Assembly: GCA_016218685.1 (NCBI GenBank) | Contig: JACRDD010000005.1 | Location: 1-64,000 of the forward strand | Direction: 5' to 3' | DNA length: 64,000 nucleotides | Origin: Desulfobacterales bacterium | GTDB lineage: Bacteria; Desulfobacterota; Desulfobacteria; Desulfobacterales; Desulfosarcinaceae | In this document: positions 8,373 to 17,673 of the stretch, one piece after another | Position numbering within the stretch: the first letter of the stretch is position 1 | Layout of the letters: the number at the start of each line of letters is the position of its first letter | Notes under the pieces: generated by a model | What the model was told of the DNA's origin: nothing | The model's database searches: none | The model's input: only the letters and a program-made list of their open reading frames with translations | Translations under genes and position numbers: made by a program

Positions 8373-9556
8373 ATGATGCCCACCCGCTTGCCCGCGCGCT
8401 CGAAAACATCCAGCGCATGGAGGATATCGGACTCGGAATGGGCCGCGGTGACGCAGGTGCGCAGCCGCGCCAGGTTGGCGGGCACGGCCGGCGAGACCAC
8501 CGGCAGCACGAAGATGCCGAGCTCCTGGCACAGGGCCGTCATCCGGAAGGCGCGCTCGTCGGCGCCGCAGATGATGGGCACGATGGGGGTTTGGCTGTGC
8601 AGGGTGTCGAAGCCCCGGGCCTTGAGCCCGCCCAAAAAGAGTTCCACGTTGCGCCGCAACGTGCGGACGCGGTTCGGTTCTTCTTCGATGACTTCGAAGG
8701 AGGCCTTGGCCGCGGCGGCCTGGGCCGGCGGCAGGGCGGCGGAAAAGACAAAGGCGCGCGCCACATGCTTGAGATAGGTGATCAGCGCCTGATTGCCGGC
8801 CACGTAACCACCCACGCTGGGAATGGTCTTGGAAAGCGTGCCCATCTTGATGTCGATGACGCCGTCGAGGCCGAAGTGCTCTTCGATGCCGTGGCCCGTG
8901 GCGCCTAGAATGCCCAGGCTGTGGGCCTCGTCCACCATCAGCAGGGCGTTGTGCGCGCGGCACAGGCGGCTGACCTGGGGCAGGTCGATGATATCGCCGT
9001 CCATGCTGAAGACGGCGTCCACGACGACCAGCTTGCCTTTGTCCGGTCCGGCTTGCTGCAGACGCCGTTCCAGGTCGGCCATGTCGTTGTGGCAAAATCG
9101 GACAAATTGGGCGCCGCTGAGCAGGCAGCCGTCCACGATGCTGGCGTGGTTGAGTTTATCGCAGATCACGACGTCGTTGCGGCCCACGAGGGTCGATACG
9201 GTCGTCAGGTTGGTGGCATAGCCGCTGCTGTAAACGATGGCGTCATCGCTCTTCTTGAAGCGGGCGATGGTCTGTTCGAGCTCGGTGTGCAGCGGCAGGG
9301 AGCCGGCCAGGATGCGCACGCCGTGGGTGCCGGTGCCGTAGCGTTCGATGGCCTCCCGCGCCGCGCGATCGATCCAGGGATGGCCCAGCAGGCCGAGATA
9401 GCTGTAGGAAGCGAAGTTGAGCATGCGCCGCCCGTTGCACGCGACCCAGGCCCCATCAATCGCTTCCAGGGGCTGCAGATAGAAGTAGAGCCCCTCTGCC
9501 TTAAGTTCTCCATAGCGCCGATTAAAATCTTCAATTCGCTTGTGGATCGAATCCAT
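8369..9556 (-). CDS. AONS-family PLP-dependent acyl-CoA:amino acid transferase (BioF/Kbl/SPT-like)
   Basis: 395 residues of the alpha-oxoamine synthase family, which condenses an acyl-CoA or acyl-ACP with an amino acid and releases CO2. PLP lysine K243 lies in MGTLSKTIPSVGGY; D209 and H212 lie in MVDEAHSLGILG, and H137 in DKLNHASIVDG. The ATG at 9556 has GGAGG 10 or more bases upstream and is preferred over an in-frame TTG at 9574. No biotin genes or threonine dehydrogenase are adjacent, so BioF, Kbl and serine-palmitoyltransferase-like roles remain equally possible. Confidence 0.82.
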   Translation of the reverse strand: MDSIHKRIEDFNRRYGELKAEGLYFYLQPLEAIDGAWVACNGRRMLNFASYSYLGLLGHPWIDRAAREAIERYGTGTHGVRILAGSLPLHTELEQTIARFKKSDDAIVYSSGYATNLTTVSTLVGRNDVVICDKLNHASIVDGCLLSGAQFVRFCHNDMADLERRLQQAGPDKGKLVVVDAVFSMDGDIIDLPQVSRLCRAHNALLMVDEAHSLGILGATGHGIEEHFGLDGVIDIKMGTLSKTIPSVGGYVAGNQALITYLKHVARAFVFSAALPPAQAAAAKASFEVIEEEPNRVRTLRRNVELFLGGLKARGFDTLHSQTPIVPIICGADERAFRMTALCQELGIFVLPVVSPAVPANLARLRTCVTAAHSESDILHALDVFERAGKRVGII

Positions 9557-10014
9557 TGTCCGCCCCCTCCTCAAAACAGCCCGATTCCATGACCTTCCGG
9601 CCGCCGCGACAGACTCGAAGCCGCATCCAGTCGATAGCGCAAATGTAAGCGTGGCCCGCCCGAGCGGGAAAGAAACGTTTGGAGTTTTGAAGTCCGATAA
9701 TTGGAAAGCACGTTAGCACGATTTTCCCGCGCGGCGCAACAGGCACTTTGACTTCGAAGGTGCAGCGTCGCCGCAGGCCGGGCCGCCACCCGAAAGGTCC
9801 GGGAGCTTCGGCCCGACGCGGCCTTGAAAATGATTTGCTTTATCGCCGAAAGGGGGTTTATTAATTACCGGGGTCTTGACGAAATCGTACGCGGCGGAAT
9901 GGTCGGCCGCGGCCTCCGTTGGGTCAAGGCTGGACGGAAGGATAAGATGAATCTCGCACTGCTTGCCCGCAAGGAACCTCTCCGGGCCGCTCGGATCGCG
10001 GAGCATCGGGATCG
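9557..10014. other. 458-base region without a confident gene
   Basis: It separates the AONS-family gene (leftward) from the T6SS cargo module (rightward) and must contain both promoters. A 64-codon frame (9824-10018, MKMICFIAERGF start) has its TGA overlapping the next ATG as ATGA, which could mean translational coupling, but its composition is arginine-rich and unremarkable and it has no clear Shine-Dalgarno. I see no reliable promoter, riboswitch or repeat. Confidence 0.45.
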
Positions 10015-11544
10015 ATGAAGCAATCCACGGAGGCCCTCGGCTTAAAAGAAATACAAGGCGCGGGCCTCGATATTGCCATGGGGGAGCAACCGAGCCCCTG
10101 GCTGATGCATTATGCCTGTGCCGTTAACGGCTTTACCTCTCGTGCCCCCGGGAAGTATTTCGTTTACTGCGAAATCGGTTGCGCGCAAGGCAACGATCTT
10201 CTCTTCATGGCCGCGGCCAACCCGCAAGGCCTCTTTCTCGGCATCCAAACCGATGGCGCCTCCTTGCCCCCCCCCGAGGCGTTGCGCACGGCCGCGGGAG
10301 TCGGCAACTGTACCTTTATAGAGCGGCCCTTGGCCGAACTGGAAGGCCTGGATATCCCGCCCATCGACTTTCTGGTCCTGAGGGGGGTTTTGTCCCGGGA
10401 CGATCCGGCGGCCCGGCGTGCGGTGCCGGCCTTCATCGCCCGGCATCTGAAGCCTGGCGGCATGGCCCTGTGTTCGTATCGGACGCCGCATGCCTGGGCC
10501 TTCTGGGAGCCGGTGCTGCATTTTCTGCGGGCCGCGGCCGAGGCGCCGGGCGATCGGAAGCAGAACATTCAGCAGGGGCTCAGGGAACTGCACGCCCTGC
10601 GCGCGGCCGGCGCGGCCTTGTTTGAGATCTCGCCCCTGATGACCGCCATTTTGGACAGCATCGGCGAATTCGATCTTCTGGCGTTCGACCAGGCTTTTCT
10701 CCAGGCACCCAGCCGCCTCCTGCACTTCGACGAGGTGTGCGGCGCCATGCAGGGCCTGGGGCTGTGCTATGCGGCCGCCCTGCCCCTGGCGGTCAATTAT
10801 CCTGCGATTTGCCTGCCGGCCGGCCTCAAGGAGCGCATCGCCGCGCTTCCGGGGCTCAGGCTGCGCGAGACCTGGAAAGATCTCGTGCGCATGCCCTTTT
10901 TCCGCCAGGACCTCTTCACCTCGGCGGCCGCGGCCGAGCGGCCGGAGCTGCCGGGGGAGACGGTCTTCGGCGCGCACCTGCCGCGCGACCAGTTCCAGTT
11001 CAGCTTCGACATCCCCGGGGCGGCCGCGGTTCGCCTGGATGGGCCGCTGTTTCAACACCTGGCCGACCGGTTGGCGCAAAACGCGCTGCCCCTGGCGGCC
11101 ATCCTCGCGACGCCCGCCCTGAAGGCGTTTGCCGTGGAGGAGATCTTATCCGCCCTGGCCTGGCTGACGGCCATGGAACAAGTCCGGCCTTTTGCCTGCG
11201 CCGTCCAGGAGGCCGGCGCAATGCTTCCCTTCCGCCTCTCCCGGTTCAACACCGCCGTGCTCCAGCGGCAGCTCCGCGAAGCGTCGGCCGAGGTGCGGCT
11301 CGCCTCCTGGACGCTCGGCAACGGCCTAACCCTGAATCCCCGGCAGGCCTTGGCCTTGCTGGCGCTTTCCGAGGCCGGCGCGGACCAGGCGGAAGATTGG
11401 GCCGGCCGCTGGCTGGTGAACCATGCCCTGGCCGGGAACGGGGCGCCGAACGAACTCTCCCTGGGGCAGATTCTTCAACAGGTACGGGCCAACCCCGGTT
11501 CGCTGGCGGCGTTGGGCCTTTCGGAAAAAGAGCGTTGCATTTGA
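10015..11544 (+). CDS. methyltransferase with regulatory-type C-terminal domain, T6SS-cluster accessory
   Basis: 509 residues. An N-terminal SAM-binding region has motif I YCEIGCAQGNDLLFMAAANP and a later HLKPGGMALCSYR. It is followed by a long Ala/Leu-rich region (from ~residue 190) resembling the methyltransferase regulatory domain (MethyTransf_Reg). The vgrG start codon lies 16 bases after the stop, so the two are probably one transcript. The methyl acceptor is unknown: it could modify a T6SS component, act as a chaperone-like accessory, or be cargo. The domain assignment is from remembered pattern only. Confidence 0.62.
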   Translation: MKQSTEALGLKEIQGAGLDIAMGEQPSPWLMHYACAVNGFTSRAPGKYFVYCEIGCAQGNDLLFMAAANPQGLFLGIQTDGASLPPPEALRTAAGVGNCTFIERPLAELEGLDIPPIDFLVLRGVLSRDDPAARRAVPAFIARHLKPGGMALCSYRTPHAWAFWEPVLHFLRAAAEAPGDRKQNIQQGLRELHALRAAGAALFEISPLMTAILDSIGEFDLLAFDQAFLQAPSRLLHFDEVCGAMQGLGLCYAAALPLAVNYPAICLPAGLKERIAALPGLRLRETWKDLVRMPFFRQDLFTSAAAAERPELPGETVFGAHLPRDQFQFSFDIPGAAAVRLDGPLFQHLADRLAQNALPLAAILATPALKAFAVEEILSALAWLTAMEQVRPFACAVQEAGAMLPFRLSRFNTAVLQRQLREASAEVRLASWTLGNGLTLNPRQALALLALSEAGADQAEDWAGRWLVNHALAGNGAPNELSLGQILQQVRANPGSLAALGLSEKERCI

Positions 11545-11560
11545 ACCGGAGGTTCTATCC

Positions 11561-14149
11561 ATGACGACCCCACCGTCCAATACGCCCTTTGCGCGGACCT
11601 TCTCCCTGGAATTTCCGGAGCACGCCACCGGCAAGGTGACCGTAATCCGCTTCGAAGGCGAGGAGCGCTTGTCGCAGCCTTACCGGTTCGTGATCGACTT
11701 CGCGACCAAGGATTCCGATCTGGACAGCCTCATCAACCAGAAGGCCGTCTTTTCCATCAGCGGCCCGGTCACCGGGCGCGCATCGGCCTACCGGGGCATC
11801 GCGCAGGAGATCGAGCATTCCGGGCGCGTGGGGGCGTTCAACCTGTACCGGGTCGTTCTCATGCCGGCCATGAGCGGTTTGGCCAAGCACATTCAATCGG
11901 AGATTTACATCGACAACCTGCCGATCCCCGAGGTGGTCCAGCAGATCTTCCAGGACGCGCACCTTGCGCCGGTGGCGCGGCCCAAACCCGCGCGCTGGCC
12001 GGACGATCCCCTGCCCTTCATCGGTCAATACCGCGAGAGCCTGCTCGATTTTGCCACGCGGCTGATGGAGCGCGAAGGCCTTTACTACTTCTTCGAGGAG
12101 GAAAGTGGCCTCGAAAACATCGTGATCGCCTGCGGCAGTGGCGCCCACAAACCCCTGGACGCGCCCTTTGTCTATCACGATGCGGCCTTGCAGGACGAAA
12201 CCTACGAGGAATCGTCGATCCCGCTGCTCTCCATGCGGCGGCAAATACTGCCCCGCCAGGTGGTTCTGAAAAGCTACAACTATCAGAAATCCTCCCTGGG
12301 GCCGCTCAAGGAGATCGCGGTGGTGAAAAGCGACGGCGTGGGCGAGATCGTGCGGGGCGACGAATATTTCCGGACACCCTCGGAAGGCAAGCGCCTGGCG
12401 GCGCTCCGCGCCGAGGCGCTGCTGTGCCGGGAGCGTCTCTTCACGGCCGAAAGCGCCGCGGTCGGCTTGCGGGCCGGCGCCCAGTTCCGCCTCACCCGGC
12501 ATTACCGCGCCGATTTTAACCAGGAGTATCTCGTGGTCGCCGCGTCCCACCAGGGGCATCAGCCCGGCAACTACCTGAGCGGCCTGGGCATCGGCATCGC
12601 CACCGACCCGGGCCGGAAGATCTACTGGAACCGGCTGGAACTCATTCCGGGCGCGCTTCAGTACCGGCCGGAACGCCGCACGCCCAAGCCGCGCGTCAGC
12701 GGCACGATCACGGCCATCGTCGACGGCGAAGGCAGCGGCCAGTATGCGGAGCTCAACGCCCAGGGGGAGTACAAGGTGCGCTTTCCCACCATCGGCAAGC
12801 CAAGAGCCGAGGGCAAGGGGTCGTGCTGGCTCCGCATGGCATCGCCCTACGGTGGCGAAGATCACGGCATGCATTTTCCCCTGCTCAAGGGGACTGAAGT
12901 CATGGTGGCTTTCCGGGACGGCGATCCCGATCAGCCGTTCATTTCCGCCACCATCCCCAACTCGACCCAGCAATCGGTGGTCAAGGACGTCAATCTCTTC
13001 GCCAACATCCTGCGCACGGCCGGCGGCAACCGCCTGACCCTGGGAGACGAAAAAGAGAAGGCGCACGCCACCCTGGAAACCGCCAAGGGCAACCGCCTGC
13101 ACCTGAACGACGATGCGCAGGACCCGGGCATCGACCTGGAGACGGCCAGCAAGGAACACTGGGTGAGCCTCAAGGACGAGGGTTCCAGCGGCGAGGTCGT
13201 GATGGCCGCATCCACGCCCCTTGCGGCCTTCGGCGTCTCCACGAACATTCCGGGCTTTCAGAATCAGAGCAAGGTGCGGGTCGGCCAGGCGGTGTCGGGC
13301 ATCGAGCTTTCGACCAACCACTCCGTCAACCGGGTCACCCAGGTGTCCGACAGCTCCATCTCCCTGGGCAACCACAGCAAGGTGGCCGTGGGCGTCATGA
13401 GCGCCTTCGCCCTGGGCTTGAACACGACGGTGGCCGGCGGCCCCCACAGCCGCGACCTGCTCTGGGGCGGATCGGAGTACAGCGCCTCGGACATCACGCG
13501 CTTCTGCGGCGGCGACTATATCAACATCAACGGCAAGACCCTCATCGGCGGCGAGAAGGAGGTGGTCATCGGCGGCGGATTTCTCCCGCCCATGGAAGCG
13601 CCCTACCGGGCCTTGAAAACCGCCTTCCTGGTCAGCCTGGCCCTGAGCGTGGCCAGCACCGCCGCCGGCTGCACGACCGGCATCCTGCACTCGTCCCTGG
13701 AGAAGAAAATGGCCGTCACCGGGGCCACGATCGCCACGGCCCTGGTGATGTGGAAGATCAAGAAGGTCTACTTCACGACCCTCAAGACCGCCCCGCCGCT
13801 GACCAGCTACGGCGGCCTGCTGACGCTCAATCCCCTGATCGCCCGTCTGAGCGTCAACCCCGTGGGCGGATTCGTCAACCTGACCCCCATCAACGCCCGG
13901 CTGGGCAGCGATCCGGTCAATGCCGTGGATGCCACCAAAGCGGGCGTCAAAGTGACCGGCGCCATGGTCGCCATCGACGCCGTATCGGCCGCCACGGTCC
14001 AAGGCAAGGCCGGGGTGTTCGTCAAATCGCCGGCCCTTTTCGCCATCCAGGGCGGGACCCTGGGGGCCGTCAAGGTGGGATCGTCGAACCTGACCCTGAC
14101 CCCGGCCGCGGCCCAACTGGTGTCCGGGGGCATCATCAAGATCGGATAA
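11561..14149 (+). CDS. vgrG: type VI secretion spike protein VgrG (TssI) with hydrophobic C-terminal extension
   Basis: 862 residues. The N-terminus (FARTFSLEFPEHATGKVTVI; later FIGQYRESLLDFATRLMERE) is the gp27-like part; the middle (YKVRFP, GSCWLRMASPYGGEDHGMHF, GTEVMVAFRDGDPDQPFISA) is the gp5 OB-fold and the start of the beta-helix. A long extension follows from ~residue 500. Around residues 676-736 there are two hydrophobic stretches (AFLVSLALSVASTAAG and VTGATIATALVMW), then repetitive beta-rich sequence to the end. GGAGG precedes ATG 11561; the frame is open further upstream, but that part lies inside the previous gene. No other tss structural genes are in the window. Confidence 0.9.
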   Translation: MTTPPSNTPFARTFSLEFPEHATGKVTVIRFEGEERLSQPYRFVIDFATKDSDLDSLINQKAVFSISGPVTGRASAYRGIAQEIEHSGRVGAFNLYRVVLMPAMSGLAKHIQSEIYIDNLPIPEVVQQIFQDAHLAPVARPKPARWPDDPLPFIGQYRESLLDFATRLMEREGLYYFFEEESGLENIVIACGSGAHKPLDAPFVYHDAALQDETYEESSIPLLSMRRQILPRQVVLKSYNYQKSSLGPLKEIAVVKSDGVGEIVRGDEYFRTPSEGKRLAALRAEALLCRERLFTAESAAVGLRAGAQFRLTRHYRADFNQEYLVVAASHQGHQPGNYLSGLGIGIATDPGRKIYWNRLELIPGALQYRPERRTPKPRVSGTITAIVDGEGSGQYAELNAQGEYKVRFPTIGKPRAEGKGSCWLRMASPYGGEDHGMHFPLLKGTEVMVAFRDGDPDQPFISATIPNSTQQSVVKDVNLFANILRTAGGNRLTLGDEKEKAHATLETAKGNRLHLNDDAQDPGIDLETASKEHWVSLKDEGSSGEVVMAASTPLAAFGVSTNIPGFQNQSKVRVGQAVSGIELSTNHSVNRVTQVSDSSISLGNHSKVAVGVMSAFALGLNTTVAGGPHSRDLLWGGSEYSASDITRFCGGDYININGKTLIGGEKEVVIGGGFLPPMEAPYRALKTAFLVSLALSVASTAAGCTTGILHSSLEKKMAVTGATIATALVMWKIKKVYFTTLKTAPPLTSYGGLLTLNPLIARLSVNPVGGFVNLTPINARLGSDPVNAVDATKAGVKVTGAMVAIDAVSAATVQGKAGVFVKSPALFAIQGGTLGAVKVGSSNLTLTPAAAQLVSGGIIKIG

Positions 14150-14150
14150 A

Positions 14151-16565
14151 ATGAAGATCGTCAAGCCCGACAACCTGGCCCTGTTGACCACGCCCTGCCG
14201 CCTGGAGGGAAAACCGCACCTGGCCATCGCGGCCCTGGTGTGCTTCTGCCTGGATGGGCCGGCAACGCAGCCGATGCTGCCCGAGGCCGAGCTGTGGCAA
14301 ACCGCCATGGCCGCCCTGGACGATGGCCAGGTGCTGGACCAGGGCTATCCCAAACCCAGGGCGGAGTTCATCGTGCACGGCGCGGCCTGCGCGCCGCGGC
14401 CCACCACCGGCATGCAGATCACGGTGCGCGTGGGCCCTCTTTCCAAGACGCTCACCGTCACCGGCGACCGGTTTTGGACGGCCACCGGCGCCCCCGGCCG
14501 GCCGGCCGGCTTGGGTCCCATCCCGGCCGACCATCCCCAGCGGCAATCGCTGCTGGGCCGTTTCGACGCCGCCTGGCTGGCCGAGCGCTGGCCCGACCTG
14601 CCCCGGGACGCCTCGCCGGAGTACTTCCACACCGCGCCCCAAGACCAGCGCCTGCAAGGGTTTTTCCGGGGCGACGAAGAGATCCGGCTGAATGGCCTGC
14701 ACCCGGAAAAGAGCACCATCGTCTCCGGCCTGCCGCGCTTGCGGGCCCGACTCTTCGTCGCGCAGACCCAAGGCGCGGCAACGGCCTTCATCGAAGTGCA
14801 AAACCGGGCCGAGACCTTGATGCTCTATCCGGAGGCCTTGCGGGGCATTCTGCTCTTCCGCGGCACGCTGCCGGTGGCCGACGAAGAGCTGGACGACATC
14901 GCCGGCCTGATCGCCGACTGGGAGTCCCAGACCGAAGCGGCCCAGCCCGTGGCGAAGTACTTCGAGCGCATGCAGGCAGCCTTGAATCCTGGGCCCGAAA
15001 CCGATCCGGCGCTACCGCCGCCCCCCGAGGCCGAGGCCGCCGCCGAAAGCCAAGCCGCGGCCCCGCCGCCGGCCTTGCCGGGCATGGACGCGCTGCACCA
15101 GGCCGTGGCGGAGCTGGAAGCCGAGAACGACCAGCGCCTGGGGGCCCTGGGCATGACCCGCGAAGCACTGCTCCAGAAGTATGGTGCCGAAGCGGGTGAA
15201 CCGGAGGCGCTTTCGTTGGAGCGCCTGGCCGCGGAGATCGCCCAATTCGAGCAGCAAACCGACGAACGTTTGGGACCGTCGGGCATCGATCGAGAAGCAC
15301 TGCTGGCCCCATACGGCCCGGCGCACGCCGCCGCTTCGGCCGACCCGGCGGCGCTCCAGGCCCAGGTCAGAGCACTGCTGGCCCAAGCCCAAGCGCAACC
15401 GGCGGCGGCGACGCTCGCCGCGAGCGATCTTGCACCGCACCTGCCCCCCGCGCTGCAAGGGGAGCGGCCCACGGTCGCGGAGGCCGAAGCGGCCCTGGAG
15501 CGCTGGGCAGTGCAAACGGCCGGGTCGCATCCCAGGGCGGCAGAAGAAGAGGGCGCATCCCAGCCGGGCTTCACGGCCATGACGGCCGCCGAGGCGCTGG
15601 CGCGCCATAGCGCGGGCGGTGCTTTGGGGCGCATCGATGCCGGCGGCGAAGATTTCTCGGGCTGCGACCTGCGGGGGGCGGATTTCAGCGAAGCGCTGCT
15701 CGACCAGGCGGTCTTTGCCGGCGCTCAGCTCCAGGGCGCCATCTTCACCGGCGCCGTGCTGCAGGGCGCCGATTTGCGGGGCGCCGATCTGAGCGCGGCG
15801 GTGCTCCAGGGGGTCGCCGGCCAGGCGGCCGACTTCCGCGAAGCCCGGCTGGCCGGGGCCGATCTGACCGCGGGCGACTGGACCGGGGCCAACTTCTCCC
15901 GGGCCGATCTGAAGGCGGCCAAGCTCTCCCGGGCCATCCTGCGCAAGGCCGACCTGACGGCCGCCGTGCTCCAGGGGGCCGCGGCCCTAGGAACGGATTT
16001 TAGCGAGGCGAATCTCTCCCAGGCCGATGGCCGGGGGTGCGACCTCACCGGCGCGGATTGCTCGGGGGCGGTTTTGACGCAGGCCCTGCTGGCCGATCTG
16101 CGCGCGCCCGGCCTGCACCTCTTTGGCGCCACGGCCGAGCAGACCGACTTGCGCAACGCGTGCCTGCGCGGCCTGCGCGGCGGTCCGGGGACGCTTCTGC
16201 GCGGGGCGCGGCTCGGCGGCGCCGATCTCAGCGGGGCAGCCCTGGGCGGCGCGCACTTTATCGACGTCGATCTGGAGGGCGCGGCCCTGGATGGCGGCGA
16301 TTTCAGCCGGGCGTTCTTCCAGAGGACGAACCTGCGCAACGCCACGGCCCGGGGGAGCAGTTTCATGAAGGCCGGCGTTGCGGCGTCGGACCTGCGGGGC
16401 ATCGATCTGCTCCAGGGCTCGCTGCGCCAGGCGCGACTGGAAGCGGTCGATCTGCGCGACGCCAGCCTTTACGGCGTAGACCTTTACGGTGCGTCGCTCA
16501 AAGCCACCGACACCCGGGGCGCGAACCTGAAAGCGACCTTGTTGACCCTGACCAAGCCAAGCTGA
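14151..16565 (+). CDS. DUF2169 domain protein fused to pentapeptide repeats (T6SS cargo adaptor-like)
   Basis: 804 residues, starting one base after the vgrG stop. Residues ~1-290 match the DUF2169 pattern (KIVKPDNLALLTTPCRLEGK; FFRGDEEIRLNGLHPEKS), a domain repeatedly found beside VgrG and thought to load effectors. Residues ~290-485 are an Ala/Glu/Pro-rich linker with two copies of a short unit (RLGALGMTREALLQKYG and RLGPSGIDREALLAPYG). From ~residue 495 to ~800 the sequence is A(D/N)LxG-type pentapeptide repeats, which fold as a right-handed square beta-helix. The role as spike adaptor is inference from context. Confidence 0.82.
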   Translation: MKIVKPDNLALLTTPCRLEGKPHLAIAALVCFCLDGPATQPMLPEAELWQTAMAALDDGQVLDQGYPKPRAEFIVHGAACAPRPTTGMQITVRVGPLSKTLTVTGDRFWTATGAPGRPAGLGPIPADHPQRQSLLGRFDAAWLAERWPDLPRDASPEYFHTAPQDQRLQGFFRGDEEIRLNGLHPEKSTIVSGLPRLRARLFVAQTQGAATAFIEVQNRAETLMLYPEALRGILLFRGTLPVADEELDDIAGLIADWESQTEAAQPVAKYFERMQAALNPGPETDPALPPPPEAEAAAESQAAAPPPALPGMDALHQAVAELEAENDQRLGALGMTREALLQKYGAEAGEPEALSLERLAAEIAQFEQQTDERLGPSGIDREALLAPYGPAHAAASADPAALQAQVRALLAQAQAQPAAATLAASDLAPHLPPALQGERPTVAEAEAALERWAVQTAGSHPRAAEEEGASQPGFTAMTAAEALARHSAGGALGRIDAGGEDFSGCDLRGADFSEALLDQAVFAGAQLQGAIFTGAVLQGADLRGADLSAAVLQGVAGQAADFREARLAGADLTAGDWTGANFSRADLKAAKLSRAILRKADLTAAVLQGAAALGTDFSEANLSQADGRGCDLTGADCSGAVLTQALLADLRAPGLHLFGATAEQTDLRNACLRGLRGGPGTLLRGARLGGADLSGAALGGAHFIDVDLEGAALDGGDFSRAFFQRTNLRNATARGSSFMKAGVAASDLRGIDLLQGSLRQARLEAVDLRDASLYGVDLYGASLKATDTRGANLKATLLTLTKPS

Positions 16566-16577
16566 GAAAGGCGCTGC

Positions 16578-17645
16578 ATGGCCATCGAAGAGAAAATCCG
16601 GAGGCTGATCCAGGACGGCGTGCTGGCCGGGGTCGATCTGTCCGGGCAGGACCTGGCGGGCCTCTGCCTGGATGGCATCCTGATTGTGGAGTGCTCGCTG
16701 CGCGGCGCGAACCTGGAACGGGCCTCGCTCAAAGCGTGCCGGTGGGTCGCCACGGATCTGAGCGGCGCGCGCCTGGCCGGGGCCGACCTGAGTGAGGGCC
16801 ACTTCGACCGCTGCCGCCTGGCCGGCGCCGACGGCACGGGTTCCAGGTGGTGCGGGGCCCTGATCCAGGCCGGCGACTTCGGCGGCGGCATCTTCGACGG
16901 AGCGGACTTTTCCCAGGCCATCTTGTCCGATTGCGGCCTGGAAGGCGCCCGGTTCCACGCCGCCGCCATGGTCAACGCCTCGCTTTTCAACTGCCAACTG
17001 GCGCAGGCCGACTTTTCCAGCGCCGACCTGACCCGCTGGACCGCCCCCGAAGCCGATCTGACCCGCTGCCGTCTGGCCGGGGCCAACCTGGAGATGGCAA
17101 TCTTGAAAGGGGCTTGCCTGGACGGCATCGCCTGGACCGGCTGCCGGCTGACCCAGGCGGTCATGACCGAAGCCGCCCTCGCGGGGGCGGACTTCAGCGA
17201 CCTGGACCTGGCGCGCATCGTATTGACCGGGGCCAAGCTCCAGGGGGCCAAGTTCCGCAAGGCCCGGGGCGCCTATGCGGCCTTTCAAGGGGCCGCGCTG
17301 AACGGCGCCGATTTTTCCGGGGCCGACTTGCCCACGGCGAACTTCTCCGAGGCCTGCCTGGACGGCGCCGACCTGGCGGGCCTGGCAGCCCCCAATGCCC
17401 TCTTCCGCAAAGCCGCCTGCCGGCAGGCGTGCTTCAGCGATGCCCGCCTGGCCTACACCGATTTCTCCCACGCGCAGGTCGAGGGCGCCGATTTTTCCAG
17501 GGCCGACCTGAAGGGGGCCAACCTGCACGGCCTCGATCCCGGCCGGGCGCGTTGGGAGGGCGCCGACCTGACCCATGTGCGCAAGACCGACCCGGAGTTG
17601 CTGGCCGCCGAGCGCTGGAAATCTCCGTTGCGGAGCCCGCAATAA
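16578..17645 (+). CDS. pentapeptide-repeat protein
   Basis: 355 residues made almost entirely of pentapeptide repeats (units such as ADLSEG, ADFSQA, ANLEMA), enough for a long right-handed quadrilateral beta-helix. No signal peptide or catalytic domain is visible. It starts 12 bases after the DUF2169-pentapeptide fusion and belongs to the same cargo operon. It may be a paralogue of the fusion's C-terminal half, acting as a structural spacer on the spike or as an immunity/DNA-mimic protein; sequence alone does not decide. Confidence 0.82.
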   Translation: MAIEEKIRRLIQDGVLAGVDLSGQDLAGLCLDGILIVECSLRGANLERASLKACRWVATDLSGARLAGADLSEGHFDRCRLAGADGTGSRWCGALIQAGDFGGGIFDGADFSQAILSDCGLEGARFHAAAMVNASLFNCQLAQADFSSADLTRWTAPEADLTRCRLAGANLEMAILKGACLDGIAWTGCRLTQAVMTEAALAGADFSDLDLARIVLTGAKLQGAKFRKARGAYAAFQGAALNGADFSGADLPTANFSEACLDGADLAGLAAPNALFRKAACRQACFSDARLAYTDFSHAQVEGADFSRADLKGANLHGLDPGRARWEGADLTHVRKTDPELLAAERWKSPLRSPQ

Positions 17646-17673
17646 ATGTGAACCCACCATGGAGGAACGTGCC

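Noticed and set aside
9824-10018. 64-codon gene ending in an ATGA overlap with the next gene
   Set aside because: No Shine-Dalgarno, no conserved motif; kept only as a note on the intergenic region.
11555-14308. 917-codon open frame antisense to vgrG
   Set aside because: GC-rich shadow with low-complexity Gly/Asp/His-rich product; vgrG has full domain support.
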